A stretch of 64,000 bases of DNA, from NCBI GenBank assembly GCA_030737875.1, contig CM060911.1, forward strand, positions 98,662,599-98,726,598, read 5' to 3'. The stretch is from Allium sativum (taxonomy: Eukaryota; Streptophyta; Magnoliopsida; Asparagales; Amaryllidaceae). A program made the translations under genes and the position numbers. Position 1 is the first letter of the stretch; every line of letters starts with the position of its first letter. This document shows positions 24,926-35,607 of this stretch, piece after piece. The notes beneath the pieces are model-generated. The model was not told the origin of the DNA. It searched no databases and worked only from the letters and a program-made list of their open reading frames with translations.

Positions 24926-26650
24926 AATGGCTAGAAAAGGAAAGAACATTGTGATCAAAACTTCCACTGCTGCTGAGACGGAAACTTCCCCTCAACCTGA
25001 CCTTCGGAAATTCCAGATGATATGGAAATCACTACCTCCTTCAACCCAAAAGGCTTCAGTTACTCAAGCCCATTTCCTCAATCTTAATAAGTAATTGGAG
25101 GAAAGGATGAGAAAGATTAATGATCAAACGAAAACAAACAACGACTTGATGTAGCGACTCCAAGTAAATGCTCAATGCGACGTCACTCGCCTCGAAGTCA
25201 ACAACAACCCTCATGCTCAATAGATTGTTTCAGAAAGCTCTTCTTTCAACTACCATGGAAACCATATCCAAAGGAAGATTAATGCCAATGAAAAATGTTA
25301 ACTAAAATGGTAACGGAACTATCATTACCACCAGTCAGGGAATGCGTCAGCATGACCGTTCCTAGTTGGGTCCTAATAACAATCAAAGGACTAGTACTTT
25401 ACCCCTACATGATAGAACCTTGATGTCTTTACTCAAAGTTTGGTGCCTACGCGTCCAAAAGTTAACCAAGCTCAAGTTCTATCTAACCGAACTCAATAGA
25501 ATCAAGTAAGCAAGGTTGAAGACCTACTTGAAGATGATGTCAATGTTTATCATAGAAGATGTCTATGGCCACGAATTCCCGAGCTGGACCATGACCGCTG
25601 GAATTTAGTAGTTCTCACCAACATGGTTTGTAGGACCGTGAGACAAATGGAGGGGGAGGGGGTACGCCACCGATGTTTAAAAACCAATATGAGGTGTAAC
25701 CCCTTCACTCGAGCCATGCATGACGCCGAGTGGCCTTGACGCTTGAATATGCCTCAATAAATGGCTTACTCGGAGAAACTAATCCCTATAAATTTTTGAA
25801 CTATAAATGGCATATGAATTCAAGTCGCACCACCGACACCGTGAAATGCAAACGCTTCCCAGCCTTTCTTAAAGGCATCACTCTACTTTGGTTCTCTCGA
25901 CTCCCACCGAGATCCATTTTTACGTTCGACCAGTTAGCTACAGAGTTGGTGAAACAACTCGGGATGCATGTCGCAAGACCAAAGGACACCCTGACTATCT
26001 CTCCAATCTCTGCCAGGAATTAAGGGAAGAACGCTTCGACAATGTCCTAGCGGAAGTCGAAGATCCAGAGCCTTGCACCGTCTTGGTTCAACTTGCTAAA
26101 GGCATTCTTCCCAATATCAAATTTGGAGCTTGGATCGATAGGACGCAATCAAAAACTTGGAAGCTTTGTATGAAAAGGCTAATTAGTTTCTATGTAAAGA
26201 AGAAGCATGCAGAAATAGGGCAGCTCAGACTGGTAATCCTCACAACCCGTACCAAAGCACTATTCAAGACAGCGTCAAGGGAAAATACATTGAGAAAATC
26301 GAAAAAGGTAAAGGGATATCCCAATTCAAGTCTAAGCCTAAAATGACAAGATAAGTGGTCGTAACAACCAACAGCCTGGAGATCCGAAGAAGCGCGACCG
26401 CTATCCAACTTATAATGTCTACATTCCACTCAATTCTAAGTTGGAAACAAGCTACCTAGAGGCATGTAATACAGTACAATATAAGAAGCTGAACACCAGA
26501 GAATCTACCAACTGGGATAAGGATTTCGGCAAATAATACAGATTCCATGTTATGTTTGGCTACAATACCAACGACTGTCATCACCTTAAGGATGCCACTG
26601 AAAATCTTATCAAAGAGAAACGTCTAGAGTAGTATGTTTAAGACCCTGCT
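24926..26650 (+). pseudogene. Tat-type gag, decayed
   Basis: Gag coats the element RNA in cytoplasmic particles. The likely start is ATG at 24927 (MARKGKNIVIKT), open for only about 55 codons. The Retrotrans_gag core follows at 25730-26023, with KCKRFPAFLKGITLLWFSRLP and SIFTFDQLATELVKQ. It shifts frame near 25990 and continues as DYLSNLCQELREERFDNVL in the frame at 25888-26346. The C-terminal YRFHVMFGYNTNDCHHLKD...NLIKEKRLE at about 26527-26640 corresponds to the Tat-lineage Gag tail, with the usual first cysteine of that motif lost. Several stops and at least one frameshift make it a pseudogene. No intact zinc knuckle is visible. Confidence 0.72.
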
Positions 26651-26889
26651 CACCAAGAAGCAGCCGCAGGCCCTTCAACACCCGCACCTCTCAAGCTCAA
26701 GCGGGCCCTAGGCCATCGAATCTGTGATCTCCAAGAGGGGGTGTTTTGATAAACACCATTTGTAACAGGCCACACCTCACAAAAAAAAATCTTTGGGCAT
26801 ATGGAGGAGTACGCCAACTCAATCAAGCATGCCAATTTGGAAGCATGGTCCACCCAAGACGAATCTGTCCCGACCAAGATTTAAGAGAC

Positions 26890-27226
26890 TACTCGTGATG
26901 ACATAGTCTTACGCGAGAGGGATGCTATCAAAATTGATGTTCCAACCATAGATCCCCTCGTCATCTCTACATACATAGGTCCGTAAGGTCCTCGTCAATT
27001 CGAGGAGCTCCATGAACATTATCTTTAAGTCGGCATATGATCAGATGAAACTTAATTCCAGAGACTTAAAGCTTTTCCATGTCACTGCCCATGGATTTAA
27101 TGGATATTCTAACCAGCTAGTTAGTTTAGTCGGACTGTTGGTCCAACTCGGAGATGGGGATCATAGCAGATTTCAGATCCTCATCTATGCGGTCATCGAT
27201 GTTTCTTCTCCTTGCAATATCTTCCT
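26890..27226 (+). pseudogene. Tat-type aspartic protease fragment with destroyed active site
   Basis: The protease cuts the Gag-Pol polyprotein. The frame reads VLVNSRSSMNIIFKSAYDQM near 26988-27045, where the family has a V-D-[ST]-G-[SA] active site. Here the catalytic Asp is Asn and the glycine is Arg. Downstream SRDLKLF and a later PCNIFLE (about 27208-27228) match the C-terminal flap and the usual ILGRP region. The match is cut off at 27227 by the Tekay-1 LTR, inside the protease domain. Confidence 0.68.
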
Positions 27227-28410
27227 TGAAACACCCCACCTTCGTTAGGGTCACTCTCAAAGGGAATGCCCTAATTTTGGTGGAGGTTTATAAGTATAAG
27301 TCACAGATACACAAGATAGATATAAATACACATACTTTTGAACAGCGGAAAACAACAACAATTTTTATTTCAATGAAATACGTGTTACAGAAACAATGTC
27401 ATAATTGTCTTACAATACTTCGAAAATCCATTACATTCTCATAACTGTCTTGATTTCATAACTTAAAGAAGCATGAAAACAAAAGTAAACTGCATAAGTG
27501 CCCATAGTTGCAATCCAAAGCCATAGTCCAAAACGAAAGAGATCCAAGCAATACATTCTTTCTCCTCAAGATGGATGTGAAAACTGGTCAAATTGTGGTA
27601 TTCCCTCCCTATGGACCTTGGGGGGGGGGGGGGGGAGTGAAAGAAAAGAAGACGAAAGAAAAGTAGAGTCAAACATAAAGCCTGAGTAAGTCTAGGACTA
27701 TTCGGTCTATGAATAAAGAATTGGGCATGATAAGTGTAAACTGGAAATGGGAAAGCACCATAAACTAAGTTAAGTTGTCTAGAGTCGAATATACTTATCG
27801 TACCCCATATTAATCTCTGCATCCACATAAACCAGTTCCCAACAGGAACCCCATAATCAAGGTGAAGTGATCCGTTTCTAATGATCGGCTCCTACTCGCA
27901 TAGTTACATGTGTCTTACGGCCCCCGATGTGGTAGTTACCTATGCTGGTCCCACCATGGGGTGTATCAAGTCCCATGGTGGCGGCCCGACACAATTCTAG
28001 AATGCAGAGGTATACTACTGGTGCCCAGTGCCTTATTTTTCTGCGCTGGAGTGTGTGCACACCCGCACCCCGTTAGAACCTACAATGTCGCACCACCGCC
28101 GTCGATTTGACCTCTTACAGTCAGCCCAGTAATCGTGCCCTACCCTGCCTAGTTCAGGGTATCCTGATACACCTTGTAGGGTTACTGCTGAAAAGGGTCC
28201 CCCCCCCCCCCCCCCCGCTACTAGGTTTTCTATTTCTAGCCAACATGCTAAGTTGGTTAAGTGTTTTGTAAACCTAACCCCCAATCAGTTTGTATAGTTT
28301 GGCATGTTCCATTTTGATTAAGTATTAATTCAATTTACTTAATCCTATCAATCCCGACTCAGCCTTAATTGTCTTATTAAAGCCTCAACCTCTCACATTA
28401 GACAGATATT

Positions 28411-28570
28411 GTTGTGGCTGCCTGTTGCCGGTTGGGTCCGGGCAGTCTTACACCACAACTCAATCTAACCTCGGGTCTTTCTTGGGCTCCGTGTTTAACC
28501 ACCCACATTGGATAGGTATTGTTGTGACTACTGGACTGCCGGGCGGTTCCGGGCAGGTTTATATCACAAC
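28411..28570 (-). other. Duplicated hairpin module in Tekay-1 3' LTR
   Basis: Module A has outer arms at 28411-28417 and 28453-28459 (GTTGTGG/CCACAAC). Module B has arms at 28521-28527 and 28564-28570 (GTTGTGA/TCACAAC). Between the arms, on the minus strand, sits a C/G-rich core (CTGCCCGGA...CCGGC). The last stem pair differs between modules in a compensatory way. Confidence 0.7.
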
Positions 28571-28990
28571 TCAATCCAACCTCGGGTTAAACACATCGTA
28601 TTTTCTAAATTTACATATTTTGTCTCTTTTCTTTTTATATGTAAATATTTGCGGCCCATTATTCAAATTCATCTTTATTGGGTAAAATTAATTTACACCA
28701 CTTAATTGTTTTTCAAGGTCGTTGGCATGCGTCAAACATGCCAACACATATGTTTTATATTTTAACCCAAACGTCACTACCCCCGTTTTATACGTTCGCT
28801 ACAATATAACATATGTTGGGTTTAACATTTAAACCCAACTTTGCCACATGAAAAATGGGAGGCTTAGAACATGGTGTTTTTATATTCTAAGTAACATAAA
28901 AAGGGGAGTGTGAACGCATGAACTTGCAACACAGCGAACTAATTAACATAAATTTGGCACTTGTGAACTTGCATTGTAATAGCATATAGT

Positions 28991-29206
28991 CATGGCATAA
29001 ACATACCTAAACATGAAATCATGGTTTTTGATCTATTCATATAATCATGGCATAAACCTACCTAAACATGAAATCATGGTTTTTGATCTATTCATATAAT
29101 CATGGCATAAATATACCTAAAATGAAATCATGGTTTTTGATCTATCCATATAATCATGGCATAAATATACCTAAACATGAAATCATGGTTTTTAATCTAT
29201 TCATGC
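28991..29206. repeat. 55-bp tandem array, 4 units
   Basis: Starts at 28991, 29046, 29101 and 29155, each with CATGGCATAAA and GAAATCATGGTTTTTGATC. Only a single diverged relative is seen in the Tekay-2 LTR near 57740-57800, so the expansion is private to Tekay-1. Confidence 0.9.
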
Positions 29207-29745
29207 AAACTTGCAATTGGAATGTAAATCTTACTTAGCTATGTGTCACATATATTATCATATGATTTTTGATAACAATATAGGCCTAAAACATGTTTCC
29301 CAATTAGGCATAACACCAAACATAGTCTAGTCATGTTCATAGAGTCAACACAAGTTCACAAAGATGTTTACTTTTGTCTCTAATACAAAAGTATGGTTTT
29401 ACACTTGAATCATGATGCCAATTCCAACATAAATTCACATAAGTCATAATACCCAAATGGATCCAACTACACTAAAAGTGATTATAATATATATTATGTT
29501 GGCATAATAGTGAATCATATACTTGCATGAATCTCAAATAAACTACCACAAACATGTAGTTGTTAACTTTCAACATGAATCACATACTTGCAAATATCCA
29601 ATCGTTATACCACAACATCCCAAATCATTTAGAATCAAAGCAACATTCAAATATGAATTATTATCACCACAAATCAAATACAATTCCATTTCGCATTTTA
29701 CACAAATCAAAACACTATTATTTATTCACATCGGAATAGCACTCT

Positions 29746-29751
29746 ACTTAC
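29746..29751 (-). promoter_or_regulatory. Putative 5' splice donor in Tekay-1 LTR
   Basis: The minus strand reads CGTT|GTAAGTAGAG, a consensus-quality plant donor about 240 bp downstream of the TATA box. Confidence 0.42.
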
Positions 29752-29985
29752 AACGTATGACGAATCTTCAATTCAGGAATCTGAATTCTGAATTTGGAGA
29801 TGCTATCCTTTGTTGTAGGCGTTGTTTTGATTTAGTTGTCGATGCTTTAAGCTTTTGAATTGTCTCTTAGGCTTGTTGGCTTGTCTCTAGGGTTTCTAAT
29901 TGACGGCCATTCCTAGTTCCTCTCCAGCAGCATGACGGCTATTGTATTCTATTATTTGTGTGAGTTTAGGGTTAGGTTTGAGTTG

Positions 29986-29993
29986 TATTTATA
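29986..29993 (-). promoter_or_regulatory. TATA box of Tekay-1 LTR
   Basis: TATAAATA on the minus strand, aligned with TATAAAAA in Tekay-2 and Tekay-3. Confidence 0.6.
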
Positions 29994-30168
29994 GAATTTT
30001 AAATTGTTTTGAGCCGTCGGATGAAGATAGGAGGAATCTAGACCATACAAAGTTAAAAGAGCCACTTAAAAGGTGACACGTAAGCCCTAGTGACTCAGCC
30101 AAGCATCAGAATTCGACCAGACCCTGATCAGGCCAGCCAAGACCTGACCAGCAGGTCATTCTGACCTG

Positions 30169-30265
30169 GGCGCACTTGGCAGGTGCGCCAAGCTAAAAAT
30201 GTACTAGCGCACTTCCCAAGTGCGCCAGTTCGTTTCTGTTCTGGCGCACTTCCCAAGTGCTCCAG
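30169..30265. promoter_or_regulatory. Cluster of three GCGCACTT palindromes upstream of the TATA box
   Basis: Three inverted repeats of the form GGCGCACTT-N3-AAGTGCGCC, at 30169-30189, 30204-30228 and 30241-30265. Each carries one or two point changes here compared with Tekay-2. They lie upstream of the LTR TATA box in minus orientation, where promoter enhancers would be expected. Confidence 0.6.
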
Positions 30266-30477
30266 TGCATTCTGACCCGTTTTCTAGTTTTTCGCCCAAC
30301 TTCGTTCGTCCATATCTTCTTCATACGATATCCGATTTACGCAAACTTGAGCTCTATCTCAAGCATAATTTTGAGACGAACGCAATGGTGTAACCCATTT
30401 CCCTTGATTTCGTCATTAATAATTAATTATACTTTAATTCGTGAAGCTTAACGTTATAGAATTCACGGGGTGTTACA

Positions 30478-30497
30478 TTCTCCCGCACTTAAAAGGA
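30478..30497 (-). other. Polypurine tract of Tekay-1
   Basis: The minus strand reads AAGTGCGGGAGAA immediately before the 3' LTR. The preceding GGACGAAAT block is also found in Tekay-2 and, slightly changed, in the short-bodied element. It primes plus-strand DNA synthesis. Confidence 0.75.
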
Positions 30498-31044
30498 TTT
30501 CGTCCCCGAAATCTTCAAGTTAGGAAGAATGTATATATTAACATCCAAACATCCATCTACTCATCCATCAAACACGAGCATCCATTGTCCTTAAAAGAGT
30601 TCTAACGTTTCATGATCATATGCGAAGTGTGTGTACATGTACTTATCTAATGCAAAATCAGTCGATCTACTGATTCAGTTGACCTCCTTAATGCAAATTA
30701 TGTAAGTGTCATGAATCCATTATGTATGCAAATTTTCCTATTCATGATTTTACATGGGTGCATAATCATTCACATATAAATGCAACATCCATATGGCAAC
30801 ACATTAAACTTCAACCATATACAAATATAAATACATATATGCACATGCAACATGAAGTGACTGAGCCGATCTAAAATCTAAATTGTGTGTGTATATGCAA
30901 CCACGAGCAACCACTAGCAATCACTTGCAACCAATTGCAACCATCATCCATAACATGTTTCAATTATATGTTTTCATCCAAAGAGTTTCTACCTAAAAGA
31001 TAAAGTCGAGGAGATATACCTAAAAAGACAGATAAAAGCGCAAC

Positions 31045-32560
31045 TTAAGGAAAAAGAAAGATCAAAGATGTACCCTCAAAAAGAAAAGGATAGGCAGCGC
31101 GTATTCTAGCTTCAGTTTCCCAAGTTGCGTCCCCCTCGACGTCGCTCCACTGAACTTTGATGAGCTTGACTTCGCGGTTGCGTAGCTTCTTCACTTCCAT
31201 TCCTAATATGCGGGTTGGAACTTTCCTCACAGTTGCTTCGCGTTCCACTTCAGCTTCTTCTAGGATATTTGGCTCTACCACTTCAGCAGATTCATGTAGA
31301 CATTTTCGGAGGTGCGAAACATGAAAGACGTTGAGAATTCCGGCCAGCTTTTCGGGTAGCTCTAATCTATAGGCCATTTTCCCAATTTTCTCGATGATAG
31401 GAAATGGCCCTACGAACCTTGGTGCTAGCTTCCCTGTGGTTCCAAAACGAACAACGTTCCTTAGCGGAGATACCTTAAGAAAAACTCTGTCCCCAACCTC
31501 AAATTCAAGGTCGGTCCTCCTTTTGTCGGCGTAGGATTTTTGTCTGTCTTGGGCTGCCTTCATTCTTCTCTGTATTAAGTCAACTTTTTCTGAAGTCTCT
31601 TGGATCATATCTGGCCTAAGTATGAGTTTATCAGTAGACTCCCACCAACAAGTGGGCGATCGACACGGTCTTCCATATAAAGCTTCGAAGGGCGCCATTC
31701 CGATGGTGGCTTGGTAGCTGTTGTTGTAGGCAAATTCCACCAAAGGAAGATGGTCTTCCAACGTCCCTCCGAATTCAAGGACGCACAGTCTTAAAAGGTC
31801 CTCCAAAACTCTGTTCACTCTTTCCGTCTGGCTATCTGTTTGGAGGTGACAGGCTGTGCTCAAGCATAACTGTGTTCATACCGCTTCTTGCAGACTCCGC
31901 CAAAACTCACTTGTGAAGATAGGGTCTCATTCACTAACAATGCTGGAGGGTATTCCAATGAGTCGAACAATTTTCTTGAGGTAAAGAGATGCTAGGAATG
32001 AGGCAGTTCTTTTACTTTTGACAGGTAAAAAGTGGGCGCTTTTAGTAAGCCTATCCACTATTACCCAAATGCTAGTGTTGCCTCTTCTAGACCAAGGCAG
32101 CCCATCAATGAAGTCCATTGAGATGCTATCCCAATTCCACTACGGGACCTCTAGAGGATGGAGCAGACCGCCAGGTTTTTTTTTTCCGCTTTAACCTGTT
32201 GGCACACCATACACTTAGAAACGAAATCTGCCACGTCCTTCTTCATGCCGTTCCAAAAGAAAGTTCTCTTTATGTCCTTGTACATTTTATCTCTGCCTGG
32301 GTGTATCATCATCTTGAAGTGATGTGCTTCCTCGAGAACCGTCTTTACCAAATCCCTTGTCTGTGGGACGCATGGTCTTCCGTCTCGCCTTAGCCAACCC
32401 TTATCGTCGATGGAGTATCTGCTGAGGTGACTTGAAGTCTCACCCCTAATTAGCCTATCAATTGTCTCCCCATGCTGAGGGTCTTCGCGTTGTGTTGTCC
32501 CTATTGAGTCCACTAAAGTCAGGCGTACTTCGAGAGATGCTAGCAAGCCCGGTACAAAAT
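31045..32560 (-). pseudogene. Tekay-1 integrase with chromodomain-like C-terminus
   Basis: Integrase joins the cDNA to host DNA, and the chromodomain tail directs it to heterochromatin. The HHCC zinc region is visible ([17 protein letters not shown]...CMVCQQ, about 32300-32170). The core follows with the first Asp in SMDFIDGLP (about 32120). The second Asp is changed to Glu and followed by a stop (GIPSSIVSE*, 31927-31929). The Glu region reads [17 protein letters not shown]. Then come the GPF/Y-like module (APRFVGPFPIIEKIGKMAYRLELP) and the chromodomain-like end. Lesions: a frameshift in a T-rich run near 32155-32180, the stop at 31927 and another near 31878. Confidence 0.85.
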
Positions 32561-33329
32561 CGGAGGAGGGCCTAAAGTCAAAGCTGGCTATAAACTCTAG
32601 GCTTTGTCTTTCAACAAACAGCGGGCTTAGGGTTAGTTTCTTTCAGCTCAACGCGTCTGCCACTACGTTGCCTTTGCCCGGAGTGTAGGAGATCTCGAAA
32701 TTGTACGAGGCAAGAAACTCCATCCATTTCTGTTGCCTCAAGTTAAGATCTTTCTGCGAGAAAAGATATTTCAACGATTTATGGTCAGTGTAAAGTTCAA
32801 ACTTCTCACCTAGGAGATAGTGTCGTCAAGACTTGAGTGCAAAGACGATGGCGGCTAACTCAAGATCGTGGGTCGGGTAGTTCTTTTCATGAACTTTCAA
32901 TTGTCTTTCGCCATAAGCTACTACCCTTCCTTCTTGCATTAAGACAGTGCCTATCCCTGTCCCACATGCATCTGTATAAACTGTGAACATCTTGCTTCCA
33001 TCTGGCAACGTCAAAACTGGGGCTATTGTAAGAGCCCTTTTTAGTCGTTGGAAAGCAAACTCGCAATCCAAGTCCCAATTGAACACTAGATTCTTCTTGG
33101 TCAGCCTTGTGAGCGGAGCTGAGATTTTCGCAAAATCCCTTATGAATTTTCGGTAGAAACCTGCTAGCCCTAGAAAACTTCGGACCTCAGTTGCGTTTCT
33201 TGGTGTCTTCCAATCCTGCACCGCTACTACTTTAGCAGGGTCCACAGCTAACCCATTTTTGGATACTATGTGCCCAAGAAACCTTACTTCCTCTCTCCAA
33301 AAGTGGCATTTGGAGAATTTGGCTTTTAA
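32560..33329 (-). pseudogene. Tekay-1 RT connection and RNase H
   Basis: RNase H removes the RNA template after reverse transcription. The stretch reads [21 protein letters not shown] (RT thumb), then [19 protein letters not shown] with the first catalytic Asp, [15 protein letters not shown] with the catalytic Glu, [13 protein letters not shown] with the second Asp, and NVVADALS. Nonsense codons lie at 32826-32828 (Trp to stop compared with Tekay-2) and near 32642 (CGA Arg to TGA). Both fit C-to-T or G-to-A decay. Confidence 0.85.
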
Positions 33330-33986
33330 CTAATGGACTCGCAGAGTTTCCATGATTGCTCTTAGGTGCTGGGCATGCTCCTCTTCATTCTTTGAGAAGA
33401 TCAAGATATCGTCTACGAAAACCACTACGAACTTCTTGAGGAAATCTCTGAACACCCTACTCATTAGGTCCACGAAGTAAGCGAGTGCGTTTGTTAAGCC
33501 AAAAGGCATGACAAGCCATTCAAAGAAGCCGTCTGGGGTTCTAAATGTTGTCTTATCGATGCTGTCATCAGCCACCCTTAGCTGATGAAAACCGGTCGCC
33601 AAATCGAGTTGGGAGAAAACAGACGCTCCTACAAGCTGATCAAACAGATCGTCAATTCTGGGGAGAGGGTGCCTATTCTTTTTCGTTTGCTTGTTGAGCT
33701 CCCTATAATCAACACACAGACGGAGTGAACCATCCGCCTTTGTAGCGAACACCACTGGAGTGCCCCATTCTGAAATGCTCCTTCTAATGAACCCCTTCTC
33801 TAGAAGCTCTTTAATCTGTTTACTGAGCTCCTTCCTTTCCCGTGGAGCCATGTGTCTAACGGGCAACGCAACGGGCTTTGCCTTATCTACAAGATAAATG
33901 CGGAAGTCTATCTCCCGCTTCGAAGGCAAGCCTTTCACCTCTTTGAAGACATCCGGGTACTCCCGCACCACTCTAACCGATTGCAA
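33330..33986 (-). pseudogene. Tekay-1 reverse transcriptase palm and fingers
   Basis: This copies the element RNA into cDNA. Motifs in order: [81 protein letters not shown], and the catalytic block [13 protein letters not shown] with F-V-D-D. It is the best-preserved domain of this copy, open for 218 codons, and is closed by a stop at 33330-33332 before [17 protein letters not shown]. It is in the same frame as gag and protease. Confidence 0.9.
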
Positions 33987-34450
33987 ACTTTCAACAGAGG
34001 CATCTAGCGATTCAAGATAACTAAGAATAACCGCATACGAGGGATTACAAGTAATTTCCAGAGTGTTACCGAGTTAGGTCAAAAGCCTAACCACCCTTTT
34101 CTCACAATCAAGGATGGCACCATTACTGGATAGCCAATCTATGCCCAAAATCAAACCGTATCCCGAGAAGCCCAAAACAAAGGCACTACATCTAAATTCT
34201 ACGCTTAGAATAGAAATTTTCAATCCCACACAGATCATAGACAGATAAGCTGGGCCCCCAATTGGATTTGAAACAATTAAGGGGTCCTCTACCATACTAG
34301 TTTCTAGGTGCAGAGATTCTACTAAAGCAGATGAAATAAAGGAGTCTGATGCGCCAGAATCAAATAAAGTGTGAACTGGGTGATCATAAAGATAAACTAC
34401 ACTTTCTACAGAAGTATTTATACCTCGCTGTTGCAGAGGTGGCGCTTCTA
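33987..34450 (-). pseudogene. Tekay-1 aspartic protease
   Basis: The active site TLFDSGASDSFIS is intact (D-S-G-A). Downstream ILGIDWLSSNGAILDCEKRVVRL is the typical Ty3 protease end. A stop at 34074-34076 separates it from RT, with no frameshift. Confidence 0.85.
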
Positions 34451-35420
34451 GCACATGAACCTGTGCCCCTGAGGTGGATCCAGCCCTCTGCCCCTGCCCT
34501 CGTTTCTTTGGGCAATCCTTAGCCATGTGGCTTGTCTCACCGCAAGAAAAGCACCCACAATTCATCTTGGCCTTCTTTTTCCGGCAATCTTTCACTAAGT
34601 GCCCCACTTTGCCTTAGAAATTACACTTCCTCTTCTCTTTGTTGTCTTTCCCACCCTTCTTAAAGTCTGTTTTCTTAGGCTGTAAACCCTCTTTCTTCCC
34701 TTGAGAGCTTTCTGCCTTTGTCTCCTTCTTGCCCTTATCCTCTTCGTTCAGCAATGCCATCTGCACCAACCTTTCATACGTAGCTCCCATGGGTACATGG
34801 GTCATGGCCAAACTGTGTAATGGCTCATTCAATCCTTTGACAAAGCGGAGAGCCTTCTTGTGCGGAATGTTGACTAGGTCCAGTCCGAACCTAGCCAGCT
34901 GATCGAACTGATTAACATACTCTTTGACTGTCATATTCCCTTGCTTAAGAAATAAGAATTTTTCCAACTGAAGACTCCTTTCAGCTTCTGAGAGAAATTT
35001 AGCCTCAAACCTTGCCATAAAGTCCTCCCATGTTTCCACTGGTCTTTCTACATTGGTGACTTCCCACTAGTAGGAAGCCTCGCCTTTAAGTAGCCATACT
35101 ACCAGTTGTACCTTCTGCCTATCTTCTACCTCAAAGATGACGAATAAGTCCTCGGTTTCCTTCAACCAATTCCTGGCTGCCACGAAGGACTCGATTCCAT
35201 GAAAGTCCTTTCCTCCCATATCTTTGAAATCTTTACATATCTTAGCAAAAGTATTACCTCGCGGAGAAGGTGGAGGAAGAGGTGCTGCTACAGCTGGATG
35301 ATTTCCCGCAGATGGGGGAGGGGGAACGGTAGGACCTGGCTGAGTGGCCCTCGCTACTAAGAATCGTCTAAACCAACCAGGTATTGGTACACCCTCTGGC
35401 AAGTTAAGTTCTTCGGACAT
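34451..35420 (-). pseudogene. Tekay-1 gag
   Basis: Structural Gag protein. The chosen start is ATG at 35420-35418 (MSEELNLPEGVPIPGWFRRF), because a splice acceptor lies just before it and frames upstream are closed. A proline-rich N-terminus is followed by the Retrotrans_gag core (WEDFMARFEAKFLSEAERSL, MTVKEYVNQFDQLARFG) and a lysine-rich linker. Two CCHC knuckles follow: the first loses its second cysteine to a stop (KCNF*GKVGHLVKDC, stop 34614-34616), the second (CFSCGETSHMAKDC) is intact. Another stop is at 35067-35069. All of gag through RNase H is in one frame, so the original was a single polyprotein. Confidence 0.88.
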
Positions 35421-35440
35421 GCTAAAACAAAAAGTATAGA
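35421..35440 (-). promoter_or_regulatory. Putative 3' splice acceptor one base before the gag ATG
   Basis: The minus strand reads TATACTTTTTGTTTTAG|C then ATG, a pyrimidine-rich tract ending in AG with the start codon one base further on. It pairs naturally with the GTAAGT donor of the Tekay LTR. Confidence 0.42.
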
Positions 35441-35593
35441 TTCAAAACAAAGGATAAAAGATAGTATCTATGGCTTTGGGGGAACTTTGCCTTTTTAAAA
35501 TAAAATAACATTTTATCTTTAAAAATGCTTCTTTAAATTTTTCTTTTTGGAAATGAATTTTTCAAAACTTTTTATCTTATCTGGTAAACCTAT

Positions 35594-35605
35594 GCTTTGA
35601 TACCA
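35594..35605 (-). other. Primer-binding site of Tekay-1
   Basis: The minus strand reads TGGTATCAAAGC two bases inside the 5' LTR. It differs by one base from the initiator-methionine tRNA-complementary TGGTATCAGAGC seen in the element at 44509. Confidence 0.78.
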
Positions 35606-35607
35606 AG

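Larger units (their letters stand above)
24195..27226 (+). mobile_element. 5' part of a Tat-type Ty3 retrotransposon, truncated by insertion
   Basis: LTR-like block (24195-24816), leader, decayed gag and the start of protease in plus orientation. The clade call rests on the Gag C-terminal YRFH...HLKDATENLIK pattern and on the protease tail IIFKSAYDQMKLNSRDLK, both typical of Tat/Ogre-lineage proteins. At 27227 the protease frame runs directly into the LTR of Tekay-1. The rest of pol and the 3' LTR are not in this window and should lie beyond the nested insertions if they survive. Confidence 0.78.
27227..30477 (-). repeat. 3' LTR of Tekay-1 (3,251 bp)
   Basis: On the minus strand it runs from TGTAACACCCCG to GGTGGGGTGTTTCA, next to a polypurine tract. 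The low-coordinate 1.27 kb matches 35608-36881 and the whole matches 55774-59082. It contains homopolymers (G run near 27621, C run near 28200), two hairpin modules, a 55-bp tandem array found only in this copy, a splice-donor motif, a TATA box and a palindrome cluster. Small frames inside it repeat in the other LTR copies and are not genes. Confidence 0.92.

Noticed and set aside
27463..27828. 121-codon minus-strand frame with a near copy at 35844-36227
   Set aside because: Both lie in the Tekay-1 LTRs across poly-G runs. The similarity is due to LTR duplication.
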